A DNA stretch of 64,000 bases from Microbacterium sp. A20 (lineage in GTDB: Bacteria; Actinomycetota; Actinomycetes; Actinomycetales; Microbacteriaceae). Both the position numbers and the translations under genes were made by a program. Under the pieces are notes generated by a model. It was not told where the DNA came from. It saw only the letters and a list, made by a program, of their open reading frames with translations, and did no database searches. The stretch is from the NCBI RefSeq assembly GCF_004794515.1, contig NZ_SSDF01000074.1, positions 143,645-207,644 on the forward strand, given 5' to 3'. How positions within the stretch are numbered: the stretch's first letter is position 1; every line of letters starts with the position of its first letter. This document shows positions 35,576 to 44,407 of the stretch, one piece after another.

Positions 35576-36172
35576 TCACTGCCTGGTCAGGCGCTCCCAG
35601 ATGCTCCTTCGTGATCGTGGCAGCGGGGCAGGTTGCCGCCCCGCTCGCGGAGAACCGTCGACGTTCTCCTTCGCGACACGTACATCGCCCCCAGTGCCAA
35701 CGACAGCGCGTAGGGTCGGCACGTACTCCTGAGCATCGGGCACCGCCTTCTTGACCGGCGGGATCGCGTCGCCGAGCGGCCGGACGATCCCACCAGCATT
35801 CACCACGATCCCGCCCGCGTCGACGACGAGGCGAATGACCTGCAAAGTCCCCTCCTCGATGCGTGGCATAGCCTCTCGCCACTCACTGGATTCGAAGTTG
35901 CTCAACGACCAAGTCAGGCGTCCGAGCCGGACGCCGCCTCGCCACGCCCACCAGCCTCTGTCGCCATCGAATCGCACATCGAAGACATCGCCGATGCGTA
36001 TGTTCGACATCAGCCCCCGTTCAACGGACCGCTCGTACATCTTGTTCGCGACGATGTAGCCTCGGTCCTCGAGTTGGCGTGCGGCATCTGGGAGAACGCG
36101 GATGCCGATGTGGCGCGATCCGTCCTTGTTCGGCCCGGAGAGCACCAGCCAAGATCCAAGTGGTCGCTTCAC
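35576..36172 (-). CDS. hypothetical protein
   Basis: A 198-residue protein with a GTG start (KRPLGSW after it). Residues 8-75 look like a compact beta-rich domain with many Gly and Arg (GSRHIGIRVLPDAARQLEDRG, FDGDRGWWAWRGGVRL). An internal near-repeat, DAGGIVV/NAGGIVR, follows near residues 118-131, then a Pro/Arg-rich tail ending with SIWERLTRQ. No family recognised. It is on the same strand as the Gabija-like operon and about 140 bp upstream of it, so co-transcription is possible but not required. Confidence 0.55.
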   Translation of the reverse strand: MKRPLGSWLVLSGPNKDGSRHIGIRVLPDAARQLEDRGYIVANKMYERSVERGLMSNIRIGDVFDVRFDGDRGWWAWRGGVRLGRLTWSLSNFESSEWREAMPRIEEGTLQVIRLVVDAGGIVVNAGGIVRPLGDAIPPVKKAVPDAQEYVPTLRAVVGTGGDVRVAKENVDGSPRAGRQPAPLPRSRRSIWERLTRQ

Positions 36173-36448
36173 AACCCGATCTTCTCAGAATGTTGCAAGA
36201 CGGCCTCGATTAATCGATCTAGCCCACGGGGTCACGTGGAATCGCCCGCCGTGGGAACGGGAGGGCCACGCCGCCGAAACCCTTTCGCGACCGACCCGAG
36301 CGATTCACGTACCTAGATACCGCGCACATCTCGCCGACCCAACGACAGATCACGAGATGGCTCTGTGCCGTACTCCACCCACCTGCGACGCTGATCATCA
36401 CGTGCGCGCTAGCGCGGTCTATCGCGTCGTCATCTCGATGGGAGACCC

Positions 36449-37452
36449 GTGGACGCTCTAGAACACTCAGCCGACATCACGCTGCCCGACCAGCGAGTCG
36501 CAGTGTTGGGGGATGTTCACGGCAACGTCGGTTGGATCCGGATGCTGGCAAGGGCACTCCCCCACCTCGCGCCGGACGTGACGACCATCTTGCAGCTCGG
36601 CGACTGGTGGATGCCCCCGGACGAGGTCGACGAGGCGCTCACTGAGACGGGCATCACAGGCATCTACGTGACCGGAGGGAATCATGAGCCGTGGGGTGAG
36701 ATCACCCCACTCATGAACAAGTACCCCGGCGAAGCCGTGCGGGTCTCCAAGCTCGTGTGGCTGCTCCCCCGGCCCGCGCGCCTCACCATTGGTGGGCGCT
36801 CCGTGCTGTCACTGGGCGGCGCCACCTCTGTCGACCGCGAGTCGAGGATCGAAGGGCTGACCTGGTGGCCAGACGAGGCCATCACCGACGAACACGTCGC
36901 AGCGGCCATCGCCGGCGGCCCCGCCGACCTGATGCTCACCCACGAGTCACCCGCCAACACCCCTGTCCGCCCTGTCCGTGAGATCCTCCGCACGAACCCG
37001 CACCGCTTCCCGAAGGCGGCGTTGGAAGCGTCCGCGGCGTCGCGCGCGAGGGTCAGCGAGGTCTGGGATGCCGTGCATCCCGAACTCCTCGCTCATGGGC
37101 ACCTGCATGTCGGGGCGGGCGGACAGACTTCAGATGGTCGTCGCGTGGCGAGTCTCGGCGCGAAGGTCACGAGTGGAACCTCGGGATCCTCGACATCACG
37201 AACCTCAGGATGGCGACGCCGAGCCTGGCCATCCTCCGCGGACTTGCCGACGACGACGGTTCTCGTAAAGCGCGGGAGCAGCGGATGAAGAGCGTAGCCG
37301 AGTCCCTGCACTCGGGAGTCTTGGACGGATTGAAGCCCTCCGCTCAAGCGCTTCGTGATGCCCAGGACTACATCGACGGACTCCGCAGCCTCGAGGACAT
37401 CATCGAGGACGTCCGCCAGCGCCACACTCGAAACCCCGAGGATGAGAAGTGA
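36449..37452 (+). pseudogene. metallophosphoesterase disrupted by a frameshift
   Basis: Calcineurin-like phosphoesterase. GDVHGN, GDWW, GGNHE, THES and HGHLH motifs are all in one frame from the GTG at 36449 (GGGAG upstream). After RRVASLGA near 37170 that frame runs into low-quality sequence, while the natural continuation (GHEWNLGILDITNL, then MATPSLAILRGL to the stop at 37450-37452) is in the next frame. A single missing base within about 37165-37175 explains it. Either the gene is inactivated at its C-terminus, which spares the catalytic core, or the sequence has an error. Its true stop overlaps the next gene's GTG. Confidence 0.7.
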
Positions 37453-37826
37453 CCGAAGATGAACCGAACCCCTGGGCTCGGATCATCGGCCCCTGCTACA
37501 CCGTGGCGAGCATGGCCCGCACCCTCGGATGGACCGAGGCCGAGGTTGTGGAAGCCGGACACACGCTCCGACTTCTAATGCTGCTCACAGACGACGACGT
37601 CTACCTCTTCCCTGCGTTCCAGCTACGCGACGGCAGGGTAATCGAAGGGCTGACTAACGTTCTTCGCGTTCTCCAGACCGGAACTCAGGGCCGCTGGACA
37701 TGGGCGCAGTGGTTGAACACGCCCTACCCTCATGGCGAACCCACCGCTATTGAGAAAATGCTCGCCGGTCGGCTCGACGAGATACTGCTCGAGGCGACGC
37801 ACGACGCGTGGTCTTGGAGTTCATGA
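37449..37826 (+). CDS. small protein with MbcA/ParS/Xre-like antitoxin features
   Basis: A 125-residue protein with a GTG start overlapping the phosphoesterase frame's stop. The order of a central YLFPAFQLRDGRVIEGLTNVL strand-helix block, WTWAQWLNTPYP and TAIEKMLAGRLDEILLEA recalls the toxin-binding domain of MbcA/ParS/Xre antitoxins, which ends in a PI-x-L-x-x-G motif. No RES-type toxin is adjacent. I am only moderately sure of the family; it could instead be an accessory DNA-binding protein of the phosphoesterase gene. Confidence 0.5.
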   Translation: MTEDEPNPWARIIGPCYTVASMARTLGWTEAEVVEAGHTLRLLMLLTDDDVYLFPAFQLRDGRVIEGLTNVLRVLQTGTQGRWTWAQWLNTPYPHGEPTAIEKMLAGRLDEILLEATHDAWSWSS

Positions 37827-37866
37827 AGAGACCTCCAGCGGCGAGTGACCACACGGTGCGACCTAG

Positions 37867-38430
37867 CTAACCTCGTCGCGCTTCTCGGAGAAGTCGGTGC
37901 AGCTGATGAGCACGAACCTGTTCCAGGCGACCGCTTCGTAGTCTCAGCAGTTGGCGGCCAAGCCAGCGTGCGAGCAGGAACTCTGTTCGATCTGCCGCGT
38001 GTAGTCGCGGGAGCTTACGGTGTGCGGTGACGAATCGCTCGGATGCTTCGAACCTTTCGTTCCACACGCGATCCAGGGGATCCCACTCGAACGCGGGTGA
38101 GACGTCAAGTCGAGCGCGCTGGTACGCGTTTAGGCCGCCTTCGAAGCGACGCTGATAACGAGCCCACTCGCCGAGGTGGCGTTCCTCATCCGTGAGGGTC
38201 GCCCTGGCGCGGGTGTTCTCGCGCGGCGCGCGGTCGAGGTCTCGCCAGTGATCTTCATACGCGTGGAGTGAGTTGATCCAGTTCGCGGCGCGGCGCTGAG
38301 GTACGACCTGCTCGTCGAGAACCAAGGTCACAACCGCGGCGAACCGGTCGGCCACGGGATCGACGGTCCCCTCCGCCCGTCGTAGTTGTTCGGCTTCAGC
38401 GTGGAGTTCTGCAGGGGTCGACGCGCGCAC
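37867..38430 (-). CDS. helicase-associated (HA) domain protein without a helicase
   Basis: A 187-residue basic protein. The C-terminal half follows the pattern of the helicase-associated repeat (WDPLDRVWNERFEASERFVTAHRKLPRLHA, then FLLARWLGRQLLRLRSGRLEQVRAHQLHRLL), and an upstream stretch (NWINSLHAYEDHWRDLDRAP, EERHLGEWARYQRRFEGGLN) looks like a second degenerate copy. These domains usually sit at the C-terminus of large phage-type or island helicases and bind nucleic acid; here no helicase is attached. Convergent with the phosphoesterase/antitoxin-like pair. Function unknown. Confidence 0.6.
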   Translation of the reverse strand: MRASTPAELHAEAEQLRRAEGTVDPVADRFAAVVTLVLDEQVVPQRRAANWINSLHAYEDHWRDLDRAPRENTRARATLTDEERHLGEWARYQRRFEGGLNAYQRARLDVSPAFEWDPLDRVWNERFEASERFVTAHRKLPRLHAADRTEFLLARWLGRQLLRLRSGRLEQVRAHQLHRLLREARRG

Positions 38431-38588
38431 AGGGTCCTTTCATGGGCGAGACGGCTCGCCCAATGCACCTATGCGCGGTGTGCCCCTGCTGTCAGACCAC
38501 GCCGAGTGCACGCGGCAGTGTCGCTGAGTCGGCGGAGTCGCCGTCGACGGCTTCGTAGGGTTGCTGGCACCCGACGGGAGGCACCATC

Positions 38589-38906
38589 GTGCAGATCGAC
38601 GACGAGCCGCAGGACCAGGTGCTCGACGAGATGGACGGCGTCTTCGTCGTGACCACGGATGAGGGAGTCGAGTACCGCCTCGACATGAACAAGCGACAGG
38701 TCACCCGCATGGTGGAGGTGCGTGCGGGGGTCCGCGCGGTGCTCGATCCGGAGTCCGCCGCACTGGTGGCCGTCGCGACGTGCCGAGTCGGCGCCCCGAT
38801 GGTTCTCCTCATCGACCGAGACAAGCCCGGAGTGTTGTTCACTCGCCGCGCGTCCGCCACGGTGTTGGGCATCAACCAGGTGTCACGAACACCGCGGCCG
38901 CAGTAG
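38589..38906 (+). CDS. hypothetical protein next to the recombinase module
   Basis: A 105-residue small protein with GTG start and a GGGAGG 8-10 nt upstream. It is beta-rich (GVFVVTTDEGVEYRLDM, KRQVTRMVEV), contains an APMVLLIDRDKPGVLFT strand and lacks membrane segments. No family recognised. It precedes the recombinase group by 13 bp on the same strand and could be part of the same mobile unit, for example as an excision or accessory factor, but there is no direct evidence. Confidence 0.5.
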   Translation: MQIDDEPQDQVLDEMDGVFVVTTDEGVEYRLDMNKRQVTRMVEVRAGVRAVLDPESAALVAVATCRVGAPMVLLIDRDKPGVLFTRRASATVLGINQVSRTPRPQ

Positions 38907-38919
38907 GAGTGGCCTGACG

Positions 38920-39840
38920 ATGACTCATCCCGGCGACGGAGACGAAGCGGGCAACGGAACCTTCGCGCCGAAGAAGGCGGCGCGATACTGGACGACGTTG
39001 GAGCCGGTCGTGACGGCCGCGGTGAACAAGACGGCAAGTCGGACGGGTCGGGAGGCGCGCTCGCTGTATCCGGTCGCGACGGCGTTCGTGCTGTGGGCGT
39101 GGCAGACCAGGGGCCTGGATCTCGACGTCGCGCGGATTTTCCGCCGCCGAGTGGTCGAAGAGTACGTCCACCGAGGAATGGAGTCGTTCACGCGCGGCAG
39201 CAAAGCCACCTATCGGTCCGTCCTCCTCACCATCGTCGGCGCCGTGACTCCACCCTCAGACGTCCCATTCCCTATCCCTCGGTCTGATCCCACTCCGCCA
39301 TATACCTCAGCCGAGATCGCCGTCCTCCGGAGCTGGGCCAGTGCCCAGGGGTCTGCTGTCCGCCGTCGTGACGCTGCTGTCCTCCTCGCGATGGGGTTCG
39401 GAGCGGGACTCGCGACCCGGGAACTGCTGTCCGTGCGTACCGGGGACGTCGACATCCGCGGAGACGAGATTCACATCCTCGTCTGGTCGGGTCGTCCACG
39501 GCTCGTCCCGGTGCTCACTGCGTGGCAACCCGGACTCCGGGCAGCGATAAACGAGCTGGGCGATGACCAGTGGGTGTTCCGCGTGGGGCGCACCGGTGTG
39601 CGGTCGGCGCAGGTCACCGACTTCCTGCATCGGGGGCATACGACGAAGCTGGATGTTCGGCCGGCGCGGATGCGGACCACCTGGCTCCTTGCCCACCTGC
39701 AGGCCGGCACACCGCCCCGCGACCTTCTCCGTATCGCTGGCCTTGAGCATCTCGCGGCGCTGGACAGGATCCGGCAGTTCCTTCCGTCACGGGCACCGCT
39801 TCCACCATCGAAGCCGGGCTTCACGCACCCGCAGGACTAG
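38920..39840 (+). CDS. divergent tyrosine recombinase-like protein
   Basis: About 306 residues with the two-domain layout of phage integrases: a helical N-terminal DNA-binding part (LYPVATAFVLWAWQTRGLDLD, SKATYRSVLLTIVGAV) and a C-terminal catalytic-like domain. GAGLATRELLSVRTGDVDI aligns with the box I Arg region. RMRTTWLLAHLQAGTPPRDLLRIAGLEHLAALDRIRQFL aligns with box II, where the usual His-x-x-Arg is changed and the Tyr position reads Phe. Key catalytic residues therefore appear missing, so it may be inactive or work only with the other recombinase in the group. AGGAG lies about 10 nt upstream. Confidence 0.65.
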   Translation: MTHPGDGDEAGNGTFAPKKAARYWTTLEPVVTAAVNKTASRTGREARSLYPVATAFVLWAWQTRGLDLDVARIFRRRVVEEYVHRGMESFTRGSKATYRSVLLTIVGAVTPPSDVPFPIPRSDPTPPYTSAEIAVLRSWASAQGSAVRRRDAAVLLAMGFGAGLATRELLSVRTGDVDIRGDEIHILVWSGRPRLVPVLTAWQPGLRAAINELGDDQWVFRVGRTGVRSAQVTDFLHRGHTTKLDVRPARMRTTWLLAHLQAGTPPRDLLRIAGLEHLAALDRIRQFLPSRAPLPPSKPGFTHPQD

Positions 39841-39851
39841 GCCGGTGCGCC

Positions 39852-40906
39852 GTGCTGTGGGAAGTGCGACACGCCGTACGCACGCTCTGGCGACTGGCCG
39901 CGTACAGGGTGGTCATGAACCCAAACCACCGACTCAGCGACATCCTCGACGAGACTGCGGCACTGCTCACTTCTCACCCGCGGCTGCCCGAACTCGCCGC
40001 ACCCATCATCATCAAGTACCGGCCCAACAGTGCAGCCCTGGCCAGCGCCTGGACGGCCACACGGTCCTTCACCGTCGAGACCGCCGCGGCCATGTTGCCG
40101 CACTCGTTCGACGTGACTCGCCGTCTGATGACGATGTCCGCGTCCTTCCACATGTGGGTCTGGGCACGCACCGGTACCGAGCTGACTATCCCTCGCGTCT
40201 ACACCCAGAGCAACATCGACCGGTTCATCGCGACGGTTCACAAGAACCGCTCCGCGGGGCACCGGTGGGGCGTGTCTCGCCAGCTCGTGAAGATCGGCCG
40301 CGAGCTCGCCGATGCCGATCTCATCGCCATCTCAGCACCACACGGGATGGTCCGCTCGCCGTTCACGACGAAGCAGCTCGCGTCGATGCACAGCTGGGCG
40401 AACTCGCTCACCACCGTGAAGAAGCGTCAGAACGCTCAGGCGCTTCTTGGGTTGGCCGGCGGTGCCGGCTGACTGCGGCCGAGATCGTCGAGGTCCGCGT
40501 CTGCGATATCCACAGGGATGGTGATGTCGTCTTCGTAGATGTTGTCGGCAAGAGGGCTCGACGGGTCCCCGTGCGGCATGCCTGGGCTCGCGTACTGCTG
40601 CGTAGCATCGACGGCCGCGTCGATGCCAGTGCGGGGGTGTTCCGTGGCCCGTGGATCGCCGAGTACCCGCCCCGCATCATCCAGTCTTTCCTCACCGACC
40701 ATCCCGCGCCCGTCCGTCCTACCCCGGCAGCGCTTCGTGCGGCATGGCTGCTGCACCACATCAACAACCACGTGCCGCTGCCCGTTCTTCGCGAGGTGGC
40801 GGGCTTCGAGCATTACTCGACCCTCGTTCGGTACTACGAGCACGCGAACGTGCTGGATGTCGCTGACTTCACTGCTCAGCTCGTCGGAGCGGAGGTCGCA
40901 CGATGA
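39852..40906 (+). pseudogene. second tyrosine recombinase-like gene, frameshifted
   Basis: Two adjacent frames together make one integrase-like protein. From the GTG at 39852 (or ATG 39915), the N-terminal domain runs to GLAGGAG and stops at 40470-40472. The next frame continues with LTAAEIVEVRVCDIHRDGD and ends in AALRAAWLLHHINNHVPLPVLREVAGFEHYSTLVRYYEHANVLD, which retains a candidate Tyr nucleophile. A one-base step back at about 40467-40470 restores the protein. No canonical slippery heptamer is evident, so a mutation or read error is likelier than programmed frameshifting. The end overlaps the next gene by ATGA. Confidence 0.6.
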
Positions 40907-42849
40907 CCTCCGTCGACATCGACTACTACCGCGCCTTCGACGACAACGACGACTGCGGCATCACCGAGCGCGAGGTCCTCGGTCGCGGCCGCGACCTCCA
41001 GCAGTTTGACGACTCCACTGTGGCCTTGGCGGAAACCCGCGTCCGGCAGTCCGGCATCCTCGAGCAACTCGACCGTTGGGCCGCTGAAGATGCCAACCGC
41101 GACGGTATGGGCGGACGACCCGCGATGATCTCCTACCGCGCCCTGCTCACCGCCCTCCTTCTTCTTGCTCAGGAAGGGGCCCCGCTCCACATCCGGCGTG
41201 CCGCGTACGTTCTTCAGCACAGGCTCTCCACGAAGTCCAGCGACCTCCTCGACCTGCCCGAGACGCCCACGAGCTTTGCGACCCATGTCGCCACAACGAA
41301 GCGCTGGTACACGAACACGATTCGCGCGTTCCACCGAATGAAGACCCTGATGGACCCCTACCCGCAGGAGCTCTACACTGCCAAGACCCACGCTCAGATC
41401 CAGGAGATCCTCCGCAATCACGACGCAGAGCGTGCAGAGAAGTACAAGGCGCGTCTGGACGAGTACACCCGCCTGTTCATCCGTATGACGTTCATGCTCC
41501 AGCCGCGAGATGTGCGTCGGGCCTCGAAGCAGCTGGATCTCTCCTTCGACCAGACCTACATCGGCACACCCACCACCAAGGGGTACAGCCGCAAGCACCT
41601 CGCGAGCAAGGTCAAGGCTGAGAAGGGAGCCGATTTCGGCGAGGTCTCCCCTGGCCCCGTTGACGCCTTCGCCGGGTGGCACGTCAAGAGCGGCAAAGCT
41701 GAGCGCGTCGACAACCAGAAGGGCGAGGTCGACCAGACCGCACCTGAACGTGGGAAGTCGGCGGACTACGACTGGGGATGGGTGGCGAACCTGGCCGTTC
41801 GCGTCGACGCCGAGCAGCCCAGCTCAAAGCGGTTCCCGAGCCTCGTGGTCGCCGCGTCGCTCAGCATCCCGAACATGGAGGTCGCCGAAGAAGCCGCGCA
41901 CCTCCTCGAAGCCGCGGCGATGCTCGACCTCGCCCCTGGTGTCGCCGACGCCGACAAGCAATACTGGGCCAACGCCAAGCCCTTCCGACTCCTGAAGCCG
42001 GCATTGAAGACCGGGTTCACTCCGTCCACGGACTACCGATCCGACCGCGTCGGAGTCAAGGGTGGCCAGCACGGCGCCTTGTTCGTCGAAGGCGACGCGT
42101 ACTGCCCGAGCACGCCGAAGCCCCTCCTGAACGCCACACCGGATCGTCTCGGCGACGTGATCGACGTCGCAACGCACCGAGCCCGAATCGAAGAGCGGAA
42201 GGCCTTCCAGCTGCACGTCAAGGACAAGGCGAAGACGCCTGACGGAAAGGTAATGCTGCGCTGCCCAGCCCTCGGCCCAAGTCCGACCGTCGTCTGCCCT
42301 CTCCGCGAGATGATGCTCAGCGCGGCCAAGAAGGCCCGCCCCGAGGTCGAGCCCGAGACGCTGGAAGAAGAGTTCCTCGACACCATCTGCAAGAAGCACT
42401 CGGCCGCGTTCGACCTCACTGAGATGCAGGCCCCGCAGCAGGCCTTCGACTACGGCACCGAAGAGTGGGAGACCTTCCACGACCACGCCCGCAACACCGT
42501 CGAGTCCGGAAACCATCACCTCAAGGCATCAGGCGACGCAGACATCGAAACCGCCGGTCGCCGCCGCGTCCGCGGAATCGCCGCCGCACAGATCCTCGTC
42601 ACACTCCTCATCGCGGCCCACAACATCCGGAAGATCGCAGCCTTCTTCAGCGACCGAGAGATCGAACGAGCGCGCACGACTCCACGTGTCCACACCATCC
42701 GCCGCCGCGACCGCGTCTGGGCCAATCGCTACACGAAGACCACAGGCAACGGCGACCTCAGTATCCCCCGAGGCGGTCGAGCATCGTCGCTGACGAACAC
42801 ACCGCCCGGCCAACCGGGCGAGCTCGCGTTGACACCGATGCGAACCTGA
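40903..42849 (+). CDS. large DDE-transposase-like protein of a recombinase module
   Basis: A 648-residue protein resembling long DDE transposases of the IS1182/ISL3-like kind rather than a recombinase. Candidate catalytic residues are Asp in LDLSFDQTYIGTP (near 212-216), Asp in VADADKQYWANAKP (near 350, like the ADKGYD block) and Glu in NTVESGNHHLK (near 533, like the C-terminal VERxxxxLK). A Cys motif (MLRCPALGPSPTVVCPLR) lies between the last two. It is coupled by ATGA to the second recombinase gene. I infer that it is part of the same mobile unit; no terminal inverted repeats or target duplications were identified. Confidence 0.6.
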   Translation: MTSVDIDYYRAFDDNDDCGITEREVLGRGRDLQQFDDSTVALAETRVRQSGILEQLDRWAAEDANRDGMGGRPAMISYRALLTALLLLAQEGAPLHIRRAAYVLQHRLSTKSSDLLDLPETPTSFATHVATTKRWYTNTIRAFHRMKTLMDPYPQELYTAKTHAQIQEILRNHDAERAEKYKARLDEYTRLFIRMTFMLQPRDVRRASKQLDLSFDQTYIGTPTTKGYSRKHLASKVKAEKGADFGEVSPGPVDAFAGWHVKSGKAERVDNQKGEVDQTAPERGKSADYDWGWVANLAVRVDAEQPSSKRFPSLVVAASLSIPNMEVAEEAAHLLEAAAMLDLAPGVADADKQYWANAKPFRLLKPALKTGFTPSTDYRSDRVGVKGGQHGALFVEGDAYCPSTPKPLLNATPDRLGDVIDVATHRARIEERKAFQLHVKDKAKTPDGKVMLRCPALGPSPTVVCPLREMMLSAAKKARPEVEPETLEEEFLDTICKKHSAAFDLTEMQAPQQAFDYGTEEWETFHDHARNTVESGNHHLKASGDADIETAGRRRVRGIAAAQILVTLLIAAHNIRKIAAFFSDREIERARTTPRVHTIRRRDRVWANRYTKTTGNGDLSIPRGGRASSLTNTPPGQPGELALTPMRT

Positions 42850-43010
42850 GCGACTCCGCTCACTTACGACGCCCGCCGGCGGCACGCCCGGCACGCTCCC
42901 CGCTACAAAGGACATTCGAACGCGCCCGAAAACCGGGCGCGTTCGTGTCTTCACGACCGGAACCGCTGGATCGGGCGTACGCAGATCAAGATCTGACGCC
43001 GCAGAAACGA

Positions 43011-43053
43011 AAAAGGGAAGGGCACCTGCTCCAAGCAGGTGCCCTTCCCTTTT
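43011..43053. terminator. strong bidirectional terminator after tRNA-Pro
   Basis: Perfect 20-bp stem, AAAAGGGAAGGGCACCTGCT with AGCAGGTGCCCTTCCCTTTT, loop CCA. A and T tracts at the ends allow termination in both directions. On the minus strand it lies about 40 bp after the tRNA. Confidence 0.85.
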
Positions 43054-43091
43054 CTCTCGCTGTTCTGCAATCAGTATTGCCAACAGCCCTC

Positions 43092-43168
<77 letters not shown>

Positions 43169-43263
43169 TTGTTCTGCACTCTCGCGCAGGCAACTCCCCT
43201 ATCTTAGCCGCATCTCGACCCCCTCCGCGAACCGAGCCGTTGCGGGTTGTCGGATGCCGCGCG

Positions 43264-43269
43264 TAGCCT
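43264..43269 (+). promoter_or_regulatory. -10 box of a leaderless gene (acetyltransferase)
   Basis: TAGCCT, then 7 nt, then the ATG at 43277, with no Shine-Dalgarno between. Fits the TANNNT leaderless layout. Confidence 0.5.
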
Positions 43270-43276
43270 CCCGTGC

Positions 43277-43861
43277 ATGGTGACGATCACGACCGAGGTG
43301 GCGACGACGGCTCGCTGGGACGATGTGCAGCATGCTCTCACCGGAGGTGGCGACGGCGCGAGCTGCCAGTGCATCTGGCCGGTGCTGAGCAACAAGGACT
43401 GGAACACGACCACGACTCCGCAGCGCATCGAGATGTTCCGCGCCGAGATCGACGAGGGGCCACCGCCCGGGATCATCGCCTACGTCGACGGCGATGCCGC
43501 CGGCTGGATCCGGATCGGGCCGCGCACCCGCCAGGCGCGCATCCCGCGAACGCGCATCATCGCCGCGGCGACCACCGAGCCGTTCGATGACGAGTCGGTC
43601 TGGGCGGTCACGTGCTTCGTCGTGCGGCGCGAGCACCGCGGTGCCGGGCTGAACCGGGCCCTCCTGGAAGCCGCCGTCGACTACGCCCGCGAATCCGGAG
43701 CGCGACTGATCGAGGGGTACCCGGTCGATACCCGCGGCGAGAAGCAGCGATCCAACGATCTGTTCCATGGCACGCTCGGCACGTTCCTCGCAGCCGGCTT
43801 CATCGAGAAGACCGAGCTCAAGCCGGGGCGCACCCTCGTCGCCCTCGAACTGGCCCCATGA
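43277..43861 (+). CDS. GNAT-family N-acetyltransferase
   Basis: A 194-residue acetyltransferase with the GNAT core. SCQCIWPVLSNKDW is followed by PPGIIAYVDGDAAGWIRIGPR (strands 2-4). VWAVTCFVVRREHRGAGLNRALLEAAVDYARE is the acetyl-CoA binding strand-helix with the R/Q-x-x-G-x-G/A motif as RREHRGAGL. LGTFLAAGFIEKTE is the C-terminal strand. ATG 43277 rather than the longer frame to 43247, because the TANNNT box fixes a leaderless start. First of four rightward genes with similar starts. Substrate unknown. Confidence 0.8.
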   Translation: MVTITTEVATTARWDDVQHALTGGGDGASCQCIWPVLSNKDWNTTTTPQRIEMFRAEIDEGPPPGIIAYVDGDAAGWIRIGPRTRQARIPRTRIIAAATTEPFDDESVWAVTCFVVRREHRGAGLNRALLEAAVDYARESGARLIEGYPVDTRGEKQRSNDLFHGTLGTFLAAGFIEKTELKPGRTLVALELAP

Positions 43862-43883
43862 TCGGGCCACGCCCCCGAGCCGC

Positions 43884-43889
43884 TAGCGT
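43884..43889 (+). promoter_or_regulatory. -10 box of a leaderless gene (hypothetical)
   Basis: TAGCGT ends 6 nt before the ATG at 43896. The gap GAAGGC also contains a partial Shine-Dalgarno, so both modes of initiation are possible. Confidence 0.45.
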
Positions 43890-43895
43890 GAAGGC

Positions 43896-44351
43896 ATGAG
43901 CGACGCGAGCCCGACCATCGACGATCCCGAACTCGGCACCTTCACCCGCGCCACATCCGAGCTCACCGACGGCTCGGTGCTCACGCACGACTGGTTCGTC
44001 GGCACGGTCTCGGTCGAGGGAGCGGAGATCGAGCTCATGCTCGAGGGCCAGACTCCCGACGACGTGGCGCCGCTGCTCCCCCGCATGCGCGACGTCGTCA
44101 AGCGGCTGCACATGCTGCGGCGGATCGCGACCGACGCCGTCGTCACGAACTTCAACACCGGCGAACCCGAGCGGCAGGACCTCGACGACGCCGCCTCCGA
44201 TCTCGCCCTCGAAGCGATCGAGGTGACCCCCGACGGCACCGTCGTCCTGCACCTGACCGACACCTGCGGCGAGCACTTCCCCGAGGGTTACTGGCCGGCC
44301 GTGCACCTGGGCATCGACGACGCCGTCCAGCAGGTCACCGTCGAATCCTGA
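43896..44351 (+). CDS. hypothetical protein
   Basis: A 151-residue acidic soluble protein. It opens with DDPELGTFTRATSELTDG, a pattern seen in several small uncharacterised families, has a central helix (PRMRDVVKRLHMLRRIATDAV) and ends with VVLHLTDTCGEHFPEGYWPAVHLG. No catalytic motif or membrane segment is seen. Own leaderless-type promoter, 34 bp after the acetyltransferase. Function not predicted. Confidence 0.6.
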   Translation: MSDASPTIDDPELGTFTRATSELTDGSVLTHDWFVGTVSVEGAEIELMLEGQTPDDVAPLLPRMRDVVKRLHMLRRIATDAVVTNFNTGEPERQDLDDAASDLALEAIEVTPDGTVVLHLTDTCGEHFPEGYWPAVHLGIDDAVQQVTVES

Positions 44352-44395
44352 CCCCGCGTATGCCTCACCCGACAGCGCCGGCGATCGGCCGACCC

Positions 44396-44401
44396 TACGA
44401 T
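44396..44401 (+). promoter_or_regulatory. -10 box of a leaderless gene (lysoplasmalogenase-like)
   Basis: TACGAT, then 6 nt (GGGGAG), then ATG at 44408. The GGGGAG is too close to the ATG for a normal ribosome site, so leaderless initiation is favoured. Confidence 0.5.
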
Positions 44402-44407
44402 GGGGAG

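Larger units (their letters stand above)
38920..42849 (+). mobile_element. recombinase-transposase module at tRNA-Pro
   Basis: Two recombinase-like genes and one DDE-like gene run in the same direction with an 11-bp gap and an ATGA overlap, ending about 240 bp from the tRNA-Pro 3' end. It is probably the integration machinery of an element that targeted the tRNA locus, with the defence genes as cargo; boundaries are not established. Confidence 0.5.
21551..43053. other. accessory defence island ending at tRNA-Pro
   Basis: A run of about 21.5 kb with lower G+C than either flank, more intergenic space, genes on both strands, recombinase-like genes at one end and a tRNA as anchor. Content: Septu-like pair, HNH-unknown-nucleotidyltransferase trio, TIR protein, Mrr-STAND fusion, Gabija-like operon and several unknown genes. 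The left boundary is set at the first non-core gene. Confidence 0.65.

Noticed and set aside
40463..40475. Programmed -1 frameshift of the recombinase
   Set aside because: No canonical X-XXY-YYZ slippery heptamer or convincing downstream structure was seen; mutation or sequencing error is simpler.
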